Origin: a candidate division KSB1 bacterium
GTDB lineage: Bacteria; Zhuqueibacterota; Zhuqueibacteria; Residuimicrobiales; Krinioviventaceae
Direction of reading: 5' to 3'
DNA: 64,000 nt
Assembly: GCA_034521575.1 (NCBI GenBank)
Contig: JAXHMJ010000002.1
Coordinates: 218,706 to 282,705, forward strand
In this document: positions 24,568-34,777 of the stretch, one piece after another
Position numbering within the stretch: position 1 is the first letter of the stretch
Layout: the number at the start of each line of letters is the position of its first letter
Notes under the pieces: generated by a model
Database searches by the model: none
What the model was told of the DNA's origin: nothing
The model's input: only the letters and a program-made list of their open reading frames with translations
Translations under genes and position numbers: made by a program

Positions 24568-25691
24568 ATAAAATGGATAAAATTAAAATTGGCATTACAG
24601 GACAATCCGGATTTATGGGCACCCATCTCTATAATTTCCTTGGATTGCAGCAAAATGTTGAGCGGATTCCGTTCAAAGACGAGTATTTTAACAAGAGTCC
24701 CCGACTCTGTGAATTTGTCGAAAAATGCGATGTCATTGTTCATCTGGCGGCGATGAATCGGCATCATGATCAGAATATCCTGCATGATACGAATGTTGCG
24801 CTTGTACAAGAACTGATACAGGCACTGGAAAAGACCGAAAGGAAACCGCACGTCTTGTTTTCTTCATCAACCCAGGAATCTCGCGACAATCCCTATGGAA
24901 GATCTAAACGAAAGGGGCGTGAACTGCTCATAAACTGGTCAAAAAAGCATGCCGCCCCGTTTACCGGTTTGGTTATTCCGAATGTTTTCGGTCCTTTTGG
25001 TGAACCGTTTTACAATTCCGTGATCTCGACATTTTCCCATCAGATTGTTCAAAACCTTGACCCGAGAATTGAAACTGATGCAGAATTGAATTTAATTTAC
25101 ATCAACGATTTAATGTCTGAAATCTGGCGTGTGATTCGAGACCGGGTGACCGTGAGTGAGCATGGTATACAAGAGATTGCCCGGGCAAACGTAAGCCAGA
25201 TTTTAGAGAAATTACAATGGTTTCGCAAAACTTATGTCAATGATAAAATAATCCCGGATGTATCGGACTATTTTGATCTTTGCCTGTTTAATACATTCCG
25301 CAGTTACTTGCCTGTTGATTTTTTTCCATCTGATTTTAATGTTCATTCGGATGACCGCGGACAATTTATTGAACTTGTAAAATCCGATAACAGCGGTCAA
25401 ACTTCATACTCAACGACAAAACCGGGTATTACCCGCGGCAATCATTTTCATATCCGCAAAATTGAACGCTTTATGGTGATCCAGGGAGAGGCGTTGATGC
25501 AGCTGCGCCGTATCGGAACGGACGAGGTCATCGTGTACAAGTTAACAGGTGATGAGCCCGTATTTGTCGATGTTCCCGTTTGGTACACCCATAATATCAC
25601 CAATACGGGAGACACCAATTTATTGACTGTTTTCTGGATCAATGAACTGTTTAATCCTGCAGATCCGGATACATACTATGAGCAAGTGTAA
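24564..25691 (+). CDS. capF: CapF/FnlB-type bifunctional reductase with C-terminal cupin
   Basis: A 375-residue protein from ATG 24564, which overlaps the previous stop. The N-terminal SDR part has GITGQSGFMGTHL and NPYGRSKRKGRELL (Tyr-x3-Lys). The C-terminal cupin has HSDDRGQFIELVKS, KPGITRGNHFHIRKIERFMV and DVPVWYTHNITN with the metal-binding His set. CapF epimerises C3 in the cupin domain and reduces C4 in the SDR domain to give the L-talo precursor of FucNAc. Complete. Confidence 0.9.
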   Translation: MNKMDKIKIGITGQSGFMGTHLYNFLGLQQNVERIPFKDEYFNKSPRLCEFVEKCDVIVHLAAMNRHHDQNILHDTNVALVQELIQALEKTERKPHVLFSSSTQESRDNPYGRSKRKGRELLINWSKKHAAPFTGLVIPNVFGPFGEPFYNSVISTFSHQIVQNLDPRIETDAELNLIYINDLMSEIWRVIRDRVTVSEHGIQEIARANVSQILEKLQWFRKTYVNDKIIPDVSDYFDLCLFNTFRSYLPVDFFPSDFNVHSDDRGQFIELVKSDNSGQTSYSTTKPGITRGNHFHIRKIERFMVIQGEALMQLRRIGTDEVIVYKLTGDEPVFVDVPVWYTHNITNTGDTNLLTVFWINELFNPADPDTYYEQV

Positions 25692-25738
25692 AATTTACTC
25701 TCTGGACTCATGATAATCATTTCATCAAATTTTAGAAC

Positions 25739-26924
25739 ATGACAAATTCAAAACTAAAAGTTGTCACTATACTGGGTACGCGGCCGGAGATCATTCGTCT
25801 CTCCTCGACGATAAAGCTGTTGGACCAGCATGTAAATCATATCATCATTCACACCGGCCAGAATTATGATTACGAGTTGAACGAGATTTTCTTCCAGGAC
25901 CTCGGCCTGCGCAAACCGGACCATTTTCTGTCCGTGGACACCTCCTCGCTGGGACGAGTCTATGGCGAGATACTGATCAAAACCGAACAAGTCTTGCTGA
26001 AAGAAAAACCCGATGCCGTCCTGATCCTCGGCGACACCAACAGTTCCATTGCCGCTATTATTGCCAAACGCCTGCGCATTCCCATTTTTCATATGGAAGC
26101 CGGCAACCGCTGTTTTGATTTGAATGTACCGGAGGAAATTAACCGAAGGCTTGTGGATCATATCGCCGATTTTAATCTGGTTTACACCGAGCACGCCCGC
26201 CGCCATCTGTTATCCGAAGGCCTGCCGCATCGGCGGATTTATCTGACCGGCTCGCCGCTGTATGAGGTGTTGTACGACAACATGGAAAAGATCAAAGCCT
26301 CTACCATCTTGCAGCAACTCTCGCTCACACCAAAAAGAATATTTTCTCGTCAGTACGCACCGGGAGGAAAATGTCGACAATCTCGAGCACCTGGGTAAGA
26401 TACTAACCATCCTCAACCGGCTGGCGGACGATTATCAAGTGCCCGTCATCGTCTCGACGCACCCGCGCACGCGCAAGCGTCTGGAAACTTTTAAAGATTT
26501 TCAAATGCATGAACTGATCCGGTTCTTAAAACCCTTTGGTTTTTCCGACTATGTTCATTTGCAGATGCATGCCGAATGCACCCTCTCCGACAGCGGTACC
26601 ATCAGCGAAGAATCGGCCATGCTGTCGTTTCCTGCCATTTCTCTGCGCCAATCCATGGAGCGGCCGGAGGCGCAGGATGCCGGCACCATTATCCTGAGCG
26701 GTTTTGAAACACACACTGTTTTGAGCGCCGTGGCAGCGGTGATTCGCGAACAAAAAGGTGGCGCGTATGACCACATCCCGGACGACTATAAAATTACCAA
26801 TACTTCCTGGCGGGTGTTAAAATTGATTTTGGGAAATGCGGGATTGAGTAATGTGTGGTGGGAATACGCCAGTCGTAGTACCCTTAACATTTCAGATATA
26901 TCATTATCAGGCAATTCAAGATGA
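25739..26924 (+). pseudogene. capG: UDP-N-acetyl 2-epimerase (CapG/FnlC/WecB type), frameshifted
   Basis: The N-terminal part reads VVTILGTRPEIIRLS, HTGQNYDYELNEIFF and GDTNSSIAAIIAKR, then MEAGNRCFDLNVPEE. The frame breaks in the A run at 26332-26336; with one more A it continues KEYFLVSTHREENVDN and SDSGTISEESAML to 26924. All substrate and catalytic motifs of the 2-epimerase family are present across the two parts. It would make UDP-L-FucNAc from the CapF product. The single-A indel could be a sequencing error, in which case the pathway is intact. Confidence 0.82.
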
Positions 26925-27531
26925 AAGCATTAGTAACCGGAGCCGACGGTTTTATCGGCTCTCATTTGACAGAATTACTGTTACAGAATAATTTCAAGGT
27001 TCGCGCCCTGTCCCAGTATAACTCGTTCAATTATTGGGGATGGCTGGAAGATATTCCCGCGCATTCGAATCTGGAAATCGTAACCGGCGATGTTCGAGAT
27101 CCGCATTTTTGTAAAGAGTTGGTACGGGGAGTTGATATCGTTTTTCATTTGGCGGCATTGATCGCCATACCCTATTCCCTATGTCGCGCCTGATAGTTAT
27201 GTGGACACCATGTCAAAGGGATTTTGAATATTTGTCAAACGGCAATATCCGCGTCATTCATACGTCAACGTCAGAAGTTTATGGGACTGCTTTGTATGTT
27301 CCTATAGACGAAAAACATCCCAAACAGCCGCAGTCGCCATATAGCGATAGCAAAAGCGGGGCAGATATGATGGCAATGAGTTTTTTATAATGCTTTTGAA
27401 TTACCGGTTACCATAGCAAGGCCATTTAATACGTATGGCCACAGACAATCGGCGCGAGCTATTATTCCTACCATAATTACTCAGATAGCGAAGGGAGAAA
27501 AATAGATAAAACTTGGAAAAAATGAACCATA
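26921..27531 (+). pseudogene. LegB-like nucleotide-sugar 4,6-dehydratase, degenerate
   Basis: The start MKALVTGADGFIGSHLTELL and LEDIPAHSNLEIVTGDVRDP, HLAALIAIPYS and NIRVIHTSTSEVYGTA, then SPYSDSKSGADMMAMSF and ARPFNTYG are those of LegB-type dehydratases. At least four indels (near 27180, 27224, 27244 and 27387) and a missing C-terminal third mark it as a pseudogene. The text ends at IKLGKNEP and passes directly into the next gene's leader. The product would feed a legionaminic-acid-like route; compare the aminotransferase at 34778. Confidence 0.75.
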
Positions 27532-27559
27532 GAAATTATAATTATTGAAAGACAATAAC

Positions 27560-28535
27560 ATGAAAAAAGTATTAATAACCGGAGGCGCAGGCTACATTGG
27601 TAGTATTCTTGCCAGACTCCTATTAAAAGAAGGATTTAAAGTTCGCGTGATGGATATTTTGATGTTTGGAGGGGAATCTATTGTCGAATTATTGAATGAT
27701 CCCAACTTTGAATTCATAAAAGGCGATGTCAGAGAGAAAAAAGACCGTGAAAAAGCATTGCAAGGTATGGATATGGTCGTAAACCTTGCTGCCATTGTAG
27801 GAGACCCGGCCTGTTCCAAACAACCCGAATTGGCAAAGGAGACCAACCTGGAAGCCACCAAAAAGATGTATCAGGAAGCCAATGAATTTGGAGTGGAACG
27901 CTTTGTTTTTGCTTCTACCTGCAGCAATTATGGTAAGTCAAAGAACCCCGAAAATTACATGACAGAAGAGTCTGAATTGGCCCCGGTTTCTTTGTATGCT
28001 GAGACGAAAGTGGCAGCAGAGAAATATTTGCTTTCTCAACCGGAAAAAAATAAGACAAAACCAACCTGTTTGAAGATTTGCTACCGTATATGGACTCTCC
28101 CCGCGTATGCGATTTGATTTAACAGTAAATGAGTTTACAAAAGACCTGGCATTAGGTAAAGAATTACTGATATTTGGTGAGCAATTTTGGCGGCCGTATT
28201 GTCATGTAGAAGATTTGGCCCGTTCTGTTATTCATGTGATTGAAGCTGAAAAGCAGAAAGTAGCTTTTGATGTTTTTAATGTTGGTAATACATCAGAAAA
28301 TTACACAAAAAGAATGCTTGCAGATGAAATGCAAAAAGAATTACTTGATGCTACTATTAATTACGTTAAAAAAGATGAAGACCCCAGGGATTACAGAGTC
28401 AATTTTGATAAAATAAACAAGGTGCTAGGCTTTCAAACTACAAAAACAGTCCATGAGGGAATAGCTCAAATAAAAAAAGTTGTTCAGGAAGGATTTTTAA
28501 GTAATCCCGATGACATGAAATATAGGAATAGTTAA
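27560..28535 (+). pseudogene. NAD-dependent sugar epimerase/dehydratase, frameshifted
   Basis: The start MKKVLITGGAGYIGSILARL is at ATG 27560, and VNLAAIVGDPACSKQP, FASTCSNYGKSKNPENYM and YAETKVAAEKYL (Tyr-x3-Lys) follow. An extra A near 28073 shifts the frame; the remainder is RFATVYGLSPRMRFDLTVNE and FRPYCHVEDLARSVIHV-like text to 28535. This is an extended SDR whose nearest relatives act on NDP-hexoses in capsule loci; the precise sugar is not clear. AT content rises from here on. Confidence 0.7.
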
Positions 28536-28548
28536 TACAGTTAAGACC

Positions 28549-29424
28549 ATGAAAGGTATCATCTTAGCAGGCGGTGCCGGAACCCGTCTCCACCCCATAA
28601 CCAAAGTCGTATCCAAGCAATTGCTGCCGGTTTACGACAAACCCATGATTTATTACCCGCTATTCGTATTGATGTTAGCTGGGATAAGGGAGATTTTGAT
28701 TATCTCTACACCGGAAGATTTGCCCAACTTTGAAAAACTGTTTGGCGATGGCAGCCTATTGGGACTTTCACTGAGCTATGCCGAACAGCCAAAGCCCGAA
28801 GGGGCTAGTCGAGGCATTTATCATTGGCGAAGATTTTATTGGTGATGATGATGTTTGCCTGGTGCTGGGTGATAATATTTTTTACGGTGCAGGTTTTCAA
28901 AAGCTGTTGGCCGAATCAGTGAATACGGTAAAAGAAGAACAAAAAGCAGTAGTGTTCGGCTATTATGTGGAAGACCCGCAGCGCTATGGCGTGGCGGATG
29001 TAGGTAAAGATATGAATGTATTAAGCATTGAAGAAAAACCCGAAACCCCCAAAAGCAACTATGCTGTTGTGGGCTTGTACTTCGTACCCTGAACAGCGCG
29101 GTAGATAAAGCCAAAAAGGTAAAACCCTCACACCGGGGTGAGCTGGAGATTACTTCCGTAAACCAGCAATACCTGAAGCAAGGCGATTTAAAACTCCAAA
29201 TCATGTCGCGCGGCTATGCCTGGCTGGATACCGGAACGCATGAAGCCATGAGCGAAGCTACCGAATTTGTAAAAGCAGTTGAACGTCGAACCAGCCTGAA
29301 AATTGCAGCCATTGAAGAGATTGCCTGGAAAATGGGCTTTATTGCAAAAGATGGTTTTGAAAAGCTGATAGAAGGACAGGGGAAGAGTGCGTATGGAGAA
29401 TATCTGAGGAGATTAATTACCTGA
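28549..29424 (+). pseudogene. rmlA: Glucose-1-phosphate thymidylyltransferase, frameshifted
   Basis: [18 protein letters not shown] at the start is the pyrophosphorylase signature, followed by [16 protein letters not shown]. An extra G at about 28800 and extra bases at 29080-29095 divide it into three frames. These otherwise give [41 protein letters not shown] and RGYAWLDTGTHEAM, a full RmlA. It makes dTDP-glucose, the precursor for the wecE/wecD sugars that follow. No rmlB is seen in the window. Confidence 0.8.
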
Positions 29425-29464
29425 ATTATTCTTTTATGTACAAAGTTTAAATGAATACTTAAGG

Positions 29465-30160
29465 ATGAATATTAAGAAAAAAGAATGGGATTCTAAATTT
29501 TTTGGTTATCCAGTATGTAGGAATGGTATATTATCAAAATAGTATAGAAAATAATGTAAATAATATTATTTCAGAATCATCAAAATTTAGACTGACCTAC
29601 TTGTTTACAAATCAAGAAATTGGAGTTGCTGACAATAGAATAAACCTTGTAGATACAAAAATAACATGGGGAAAGGATATAACATTAAATCCAGAGAATA
29701 TAGCTAGAGAAGAATATGATGGTTCAACTCATTCTTACGATGAATTATTGTATCTAGCTTATCTCAGTGGGGCATACAGTAGATTTAGATTGGATAGAAA
29801 TTTCCAAAATAATGAATTTGAAAAATTATATAAAGTATGGTTAGACAAAAGTATTAAAGGTAAGTTTGATGATAAAATATTTATTAAAAGCAATAAAAGA
29901 AAATTAGAAGTTTAATAACATTGGGAAATAATAACAATGGAACTGCTCAAATTGGACTTATAGCTGTTCATCCTCAGGCACAAGGAAAAGGTATAGCATC
30001 TTATTTAATTCAGGTAGCCACAAATTATGCTTTTGATAGAGGTTTTGAAACTTTAGAAGTTGCCACTCAATATAATAACAAACCTGCTATGAAACTTTAT
30101 CAAAAAAGTGGTTTCAAAATTAAATCAAAACAATACATTTATCACATATGGAACAAATGA
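29465..30160 (+). pseudogene. WecD-like sugar N-acetyltransferase (GNAT), frameshifted
   Basis: MNIKKKEWDSKFFGYPV (ATG 29465) is the start of WecD/FdtC-like GNAT proteins (EWDSxFFG). An indel near 29520 and another near 29909 split the gene. The C-terminal part GTAQIGLIAVHPQAQGKGIA holds the acetyl-CoA loop (QGKGIA), and MKLYQKSGFKIKSKQYIYH is the usual ending. It would acetylate the 4-amino group added by the next gene's product. It overlaps wecE by 13 nt. Confidence 0.65.
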
Positions 30161-31062
30161 TTCCTTTCAACAAACCCTACCTTACTGGCAAGGAAATGCA
30201 TTACATGTATCAGGCCGTGTATTCCGGTAAAATTTCCGGTAATGGGCAATTCACACAAAAATGCCAGAAGTTTTTTGAGAACAAATATGGTTTTCAAAAA
30301 GCCTTATTAACCACCTCCTGTACAGATGCATTGGAAATGACAGCGCTTTTAATGGAAATAGAGCCGGGAGATGAGATTATTGTGCCTTCCTATACATTTG
30401 TTTCCACAACGTTGGCTTATGTGCGGCAATGGGCTAAAATAGTCTTTGCAGACAGTCGGAAAGATCATCCGGGAATTGATGAAAATGACGTGGAAGACTT
30501 AGTTTCAGATAAAACAAAAGCTATTGTTGTTGTCCATTATGCGGGTGTTGCGGTGGATATGGATAAGATACTGAAACTGGCCAATAAGTATAACCTGTAT
30601 GTTGTAGAAGACGATGCTCAGGCTGTTGATTCCTACTACAAAGATAAACCACTTGGTAGCATTGGGCACTTCGGCGCTTTTTCCTTTCACGAAACGAAGA
30701 ATATTAATGCGGGGGAAGGGGGTATGTTAACCATTAATGATAAACGGTTTATCAAGCGTGCTGAGATAATATGGGAAAAAGGAACGAATCGTGCGGAATT
30801 TTTCCGGGGTGAAGTGAATAAATACGGTTGGGTGGATATTGGTTATCTTAAAGAGAATGGTATTCATGCGGTATTTCATTATTTGAGTTTGCATAAATCT
30901 GGTTATTATTCAAACATACAAAAACCTCCAATTTTACCCAATAGTGACTTTTATACAAAAAATCTGGTACGATTACCAATGTTTTTTGAATTAAGCAATA
31001 ATGAGATACAATATATAATCCAGAAGATTTGGGAAGTGCAATTTGCGGGAAGTTATAATTAA
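30148..31062 (+). CDS. wecE: WecE-like dTDP-4-keto-6-deoxyglucose aminotransferase with internal deletion
   Basis: A DegT/DnrJ-family protein of 304 residues, where WecE has about 376. The PLP Lys is Lys184 in SFHETKNINAGEGG. The N-terminal two thirds match WecE closely (MIPFNKPYLTGKEMHYM, LLTTSCTDALEM, IVPSYTFVSTT). At residues 232/233 the text jumps from KYGWVDIG directly to YLKENGIHAVFHYLSLHK, skipping the SSFLPSEIxAA helix and about 70-80 residues. The frame is preserved, but the small domain is incomplete, so activity is doubtful. Confidence 0.8.
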   Translation: MEQMIPFNKPYLTGKEMHYMYQAVYSGKISGNGQFTQKCQKFFENKYGFQKALLTTSCTDALEMTALLMEIEPGDEIIVPSYTFVSTTLAYVRQWAKIVFADSRKDHPGIDENDVEDLVSDKTKAIVVVHYAGVAVDMDKILKLANKYNLYVVEDDAQAVDSYYKDKPLGSIGHFGAFSFHETKNINAGEGGMLTINDKRFIKRAEIIWEKGTNRAEFFRGEVNKYGWVDIGYLKENGIHAVFHYLSLHKSGYYSNIQKPPILPNSDFYTKNLVRLPMFFELSNNEIQYIIQKIWEVQFAGSYN

Positions 31063-31246
31063 TTAGATTTATTATTGATTATAGCCGGTATTTTTGTTTC
31101 TGTAAAAATTTAGTTAAATGAACCGAGCCATGACAATAACCTAACACACACGAGCATGATTATTAAGAAGCTATATAGCTTGTTTAGTTGGAGAATACTC
31201 GTCATGGCGAGCTCCATCTGACCATTGAAATCAAAATTATAAACAG
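31063..31246. other. Intergenic region between wecE and the GT2 gene
   Basis: An AT-rich spacer with a 21-codon frame at 31156-31221 (MIIKKLYSLFSWRILVMASS) that may be the first codons of a lost acyltransferase gene. No clear promoter or terminator was seen. Confidence 0.25.
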
Positions 31247-32167
31247 ATGAAAATCACAATAGTTAGTCCAGTTTATAAAGCTGAAAAAATTCTATCAGAG
31301 CTAGTTCAACGCATTGAGTTTTCAATAACGAAACTCACTGATGACTATGAAATTATATTGGTTGATGATGGTAGCCCGGACAAATCGTGGGCAGTAATTC
31401 AACAAATAGCTAAAAATAACACAAAAATAAAAGGGTTAAAACTTAGTAGAAATTTTGGACAACACTATGCTATTACAGCAGGATTGGATTATGCAACCGG
31501 AGAATGGATAGTTGTTATGGACTGCGATTTACAGGATAAGCCCGAGGAGATTAATAAACTTTATAACAAAGCGCAAGAAGGTTACGATATTGTTTTAGCA
31601 AGCCGTTATGAAAGAAAAGATTCGTTTGTGAAACGGTTTTTATCCAAGTTATTTTACCGTACTTTGGGATATTTAACCGGAACAATACAGGATGAGTCAA
31701 TTGCAAATTTTGGTATTTATAACAAAAAGGTCATAAATGCTACACAAACAATGCGTGAATCGATCAGATACTTTCCCACCATGATAAAATGGGTTGGTTT
31801 TAAGCAGACAAAAGTAAAGGTTGATCATAGTGAGCGATACCAAGGTAAAACAAGCTATGATTTTAAAAGGCTTATTATTTTAGCCATGGATATTATGCTG
31901 GCTTATTCCGATAAACCGATTAGGCTTTCCATAATTGTTGGTTTGTCCATTTCATTCTTATCTTTTATTGTTGCAATCATTTATTTAATTAAATATTTAA
32001 GTGGCGATGTAATAATTATGGGGTATACAAGTTTAATAATCTCAGTGTGGTTACTCGCCGGTTTTATTATAGCTATACTTGGTGTAGTTGGTCTATATGT
32101 TGGAAAAACTTTTGAAGGGGTAAAAAAAAGGCCTATTTATATTGTTGACGAAACTACTGATAAATAA
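31247..32167 (+). CDS. Family 2 glycosyltransferase, GtrB/DPM1-like, with two C-terminal membrane helices
   Basis: A 306-residue protein with the GT-A core: SPVYKAEKILSELVQRIE, YEIILVDDGSPDKSW, and VVMDCDLQDKPEEI with the Asp-x-Asp-type metal site. Two transmembrane segments at about residues 230-255 and 265-292 anchor it, as in GtrB/ArnC proteins that load a sugar on undecaprenyl phosphate. It has an AT-rich codon bias. It lies between wecE and a wecE-like remnant and probably moved in as a unit. Confidence 0.82.
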   Translation: MKITIVSPVYKAEKILSELVQRIEFSITKLTDDYEIILVDDGSPDKSWAVIQQIAKNNTKIKGLKLSRNFGQHYAITAGLDYATGEWIVVMDCDLQDKPEEINKLYNKAQEGYDIVLASRYERKDSFVKRFLSKLFYRTLGYLTGTIQDESIANFGIYNKKVINATQTMRESIRYFPTMIKWVGFKQTKVKVDHSERYQGKTSYDFKRLIILAMDIMLAYSDKPIRLSIIVGLSISFLSFIVAIIYLIKYLSGDVIIMGYTSLIISVWLLAGFIIAILGVVGLYVGKTFEGVKKRPIYIVDETTDK

Positions 32168-32321
32168 CAGGACATTATCTCAAGATCATCTTTTATATTT
32201 CAATATTCAATTAACAATGCAAATATGTTTTATAGTGTTTTTGAAGAAGGAAAGCAAAGGGATTGTAAGCTTGGCTATATTTCGGACCATTCATAATTAG
32301 AGTTTTTAATTTAATTGCTCG

Positions 32322-32471
32322 CATAAAAGTGGGTATTATATCAAAAAATATCACGGAGGAGAGCTTTTTTATGCCGATTATTATTCACAAAGTTTAATTA
32401 GATTACCACTATATTTTAATTTAAAAGATGAAGAAATTGAGTTCATAATCAAAAGAATAAATTCATATTAA
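32322..32471 (+). pseudogene. C-terminal remnant of a second WecE-like aminotransferase
   Basis: Without a start codon, the frame reads HKSGYYIKKYHGGELFYADY then SQSLIRLPLYFNLKDEEIE and IKRINSY before TAA. It aligns with the end of the gene at 30148 (HKSGYY, LVRLPMFFEL) but is a different allele, closer to full-length WecE with its HGG..YAD..S segment. The 32168-32321 spacer before it holds no recognisable gene. Confidence 0.7.
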
Positions 32472-32510
32472 TTATTATTTTATTAAACTATACCAATATA
32501 CATTGACAAG

Positions 32511-34262
32511 ATGAAAAAGTATATTAAACAATTTGTTAATAATATATCAATATCAAATCTTTTCTTATTTGGATTAGTTTTCATATTTATATATTACTTG
32601 CCTTATATTATATTCGGTGAAAACTCCTGGTTCAATTTTGGATATGATAGCTTAGATAGCAATGTGATATGGAATATTATCTTAACTGAAAGTGGAAAAA
32701 TATTTACACCTAATAATGAAATTATTCCACAAGCTATGAGTGGATTACCCAGAGCTTCATACCCAGGCGAATTTTCCATTGAATTATTGTTGTATTTTAT
32801 TTTTAAGCCAATACATGCTTACATTGCTAATATCATATTAATTGCAATATTTGCCTATGTTGGCATGTTTTTTCTGTTAAAAACATTATCTCCTAAATTA
32901 AATATTTTTATCTTGACTATTGTTTCAATCCTATATGCTTTGTTGCCATTTTGGCCCCATGGAGGACTGGGTGTTGCTGGGCTACCGCTAATTATTTTTG
33001 GATTGATAAATGTTAAGTTAAAGCCAATATTAAGTTATGCAGTTTTAGTTTTCTATGTTTTGTATTCAAGCTTTGTATTAACAGGTATTTTTTTAATAGC
33101 AATTTTAGGTGTTTTTTTATTATTAAAATGGATGAGAACGAAAAAATTCCCATTACCAGAAATTGCATTTGTGGTAGTTATGTTTATTCTACATATGGCT
33201 ACAAATTACCGATTGATTCTTTCATCTATTTCTCCAGAATTTGTTTCTCATAGATCTAGTACTGTAATGCCAACACATTCATTAACTGAATCATATCAAT
33301 TTTTTATAAATCTCCTCTTTGGTGAATGGGGGCATAATATAATTATAAAGATTCCTATTATAATTAGTTTGGTTTTCTTAATACTTGGCTCGCTTTTAGT
33401 TAATAGAAATCATTTTAAAAAATATAAAAACATATACTATACTGGTTTAATAATTATTGGAATATCTTTCTTAGCTGTATTATTTCAAAATAAATATTTC
33501 TATAACTTTTACACTGGAATTTTTCCATTTCTGAAACAAATTCAGATGCAAAGGTTCTATTGGTTACTACCACCTTTTTTCTATATCCTTTACTTTTTTG
33601 TATTAAATAAATTGGTATCATATAAATTTGGTAAAATTATAGTGGTATTAATTTTTATTATGCATTTGGGATTTGTTTTTGAGGGAAATTCAATGTATAG
33701 ACAATTACTAAAAACAAAGGTGCTAAATAGGAAAGCCGGAGTAATTTCATGGAAGCGCTTTTATAGTGAAGATTTATACGAGGACATAGATGACTATATC
33801 CGTAAAGATAAATCCACATACAGGGTTGCATCTATAGGACTACAACCAGGTGTTGCATTGTATAATGGTTTTTACACGGTTGATGGTTATTTTTCAAACT
33901 ACCCTCTACAATATAAAAAACAAATATATGATATTATTAAACCTGAGCTTAAAAAAGACAGTAGCTTATATAAATTCTTTGTTGACTGGGGAAGTGTTTG
34001 TGTTATTCCTTCATCAGAATTGATTAACCGAAAATATGGCCCGCGAGGTTATGTGATACCAAAGATTTATAAAAGAGATAGCATTACAAAGCCAATTCAA
34101 AATTTAAATATTAGAACTAAAGTGCTGAAGAGTAAACTAAATTGTCAATACATTTTTGTAGCTGCCGAAATTGGAAACAGTGATCAGTTAGGACTTGAGT
34201 ATCATAAAAAATTCGAAAATAAAACATCTCCATACAGAATTTATTTGTATGAAATAGAATGA
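32511..34262 (+). CDS. Polytopic membrane protein, DUF6044-like
   Basis: A 583-residue protein with about ten hydrophobic helices in the first 400 residues and a soluble C-terminal part. The pattern NFGYDSLDSNVIWNIILTES near residue 50 and QMQRFYWLLPPFFYILYFF, together with the overall layout, recall DUF6044/GtrII-like proteins of capsule loci. These are thought to modify or transfer sugars on the outer face of the membrane. There is no certain catalytic assignment. Strong AT bias; appears intact. Confidence 0.6.
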   Translation: MKKYIKQFVNNISISNLFLFGLVFIFIYYLPYIIFGENSWFNFGYDSLDSNVIWNIILTESGKIFTPNNEIIPQAMSGLPRASYPGEFSIELLLYFIFKPIHAYIANIILIAIFAYVGMFFLLKTLSPKLNIFILTIVSILYALLPFWPHGGLGVAGLPLIIFGLINVKLKPILSYAVLVFYVLYSSFVLTGIFLIAILGVFLLLKWMRTKKFPLPEIAFVVVMFILHMATNYRLILSSISPEFVSHRSSTVMPTHSLTESYQFFINLLFGEWGHNIIIKIPIIISLVFLILGSLLVNRNHFKKYKNIYYTGLIIIGISFLAVLFQNKYFYNFYTGIFPFLKQIQMQRFYWLLPPFFYILYFFVLNKLVSYKFGKIIVVLIFIMHLGFVFEGNSMYRQLLKTKVLNRKAGVISWKRFYSEDLYEDIDDYIRKDKSTYRVASIGLQPGVALYNGFYTVDGYFSNYPLQYKKQIYDIIKPELKKDSSLYKFFVDWGSVCVIPSSELINRKYGPRGYVIPKIYKRDSITKPIQNLNIRTKVLKSKLNCQYIFVAAEIGNSDQLGLEYHKKFENKTSPYRIYLYEIE

Positions 34263-34368
34263 AACTTCAGTGTTGGATGGTGAAAGATGTTTAAGTGTTT
34301 ATATGTTTAATCGTTTAACTGTTTAACCGTTCCAACAAATCAACGAATAAACAACTCAACACCACACT

Positions 34369-34740
34369 ATGCCCGATTATTTCAGGTTTGCATTTGAAAA
34401 ATTAAATGTTTGGCAAGAGGCCAGAGTGCTTTCCAAAAATGTTTACTTTGACACGAAAGATTTTCCGGGAGAGGAAAAGTTTGGGATAATCAATCAAATG
34501 CGAAGAGCTGCTGTTTCTGTTTGCTCAAATATTGCTGAAGGTTCGTCCAGAACATCAGCAAAAGACCAGGCACACTTTTATCAATTATCCTATAGCAGCT
34601 TGATGGAACTGATGAACCAAGTGATAATAGCCAATGACTTAGGTTATCTGAATAATGAAAAAGAAAACCAATATCGTTTAGATATCGAAAAGGTAGCAAA
34701 CATGCTTAACTCACTCCGAAAATCCCGCTTAAACAAATAA
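34369..34740 (+). CDS. Four-helix-bundle protein (23S rRNA IVP type)
   Basis: A 123-residue complete member: FAFEKLNVWQEARVLSKNVY, QMRRAAVSVCSNIAEGSSR, and FYQLSYSSLMELMNQVIIAN. It is flanked by AACAATTCAAC/AACAAATAAAC spacers at 34300-34360 and 34735-34775. This copy is closer to Bacteroidota proteins than the R-E-flanked copies at 3522 and 20208. Function unknown. Confidence 0.8.
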   Translation: MPDYFRFAFEKLNVWQEARVLSKNVYFDTKDFPGEEKFGIINQMRRAAVSVCSNIAEGSSRTSAKDQAHFYQLSYSSLMELMNQVIIANDLGYLNNEKENQYRLDIEKVANMLNSLRKSRLNK

Positions 34741-34777
34741 ACAATTCAACAAATAAACAATTCAACAAATCAACAAA
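34735..34777. repeat. AACAATTCAAC spacer repeat
   Basis: Tandem AAATAAACAATTCAAC words run between the four-helix-bundle gene and the aminotransferase gene. The same words occur inside that aminotransferase gene at 35190-35260 and 35706-35755. Confidence 0.6.
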
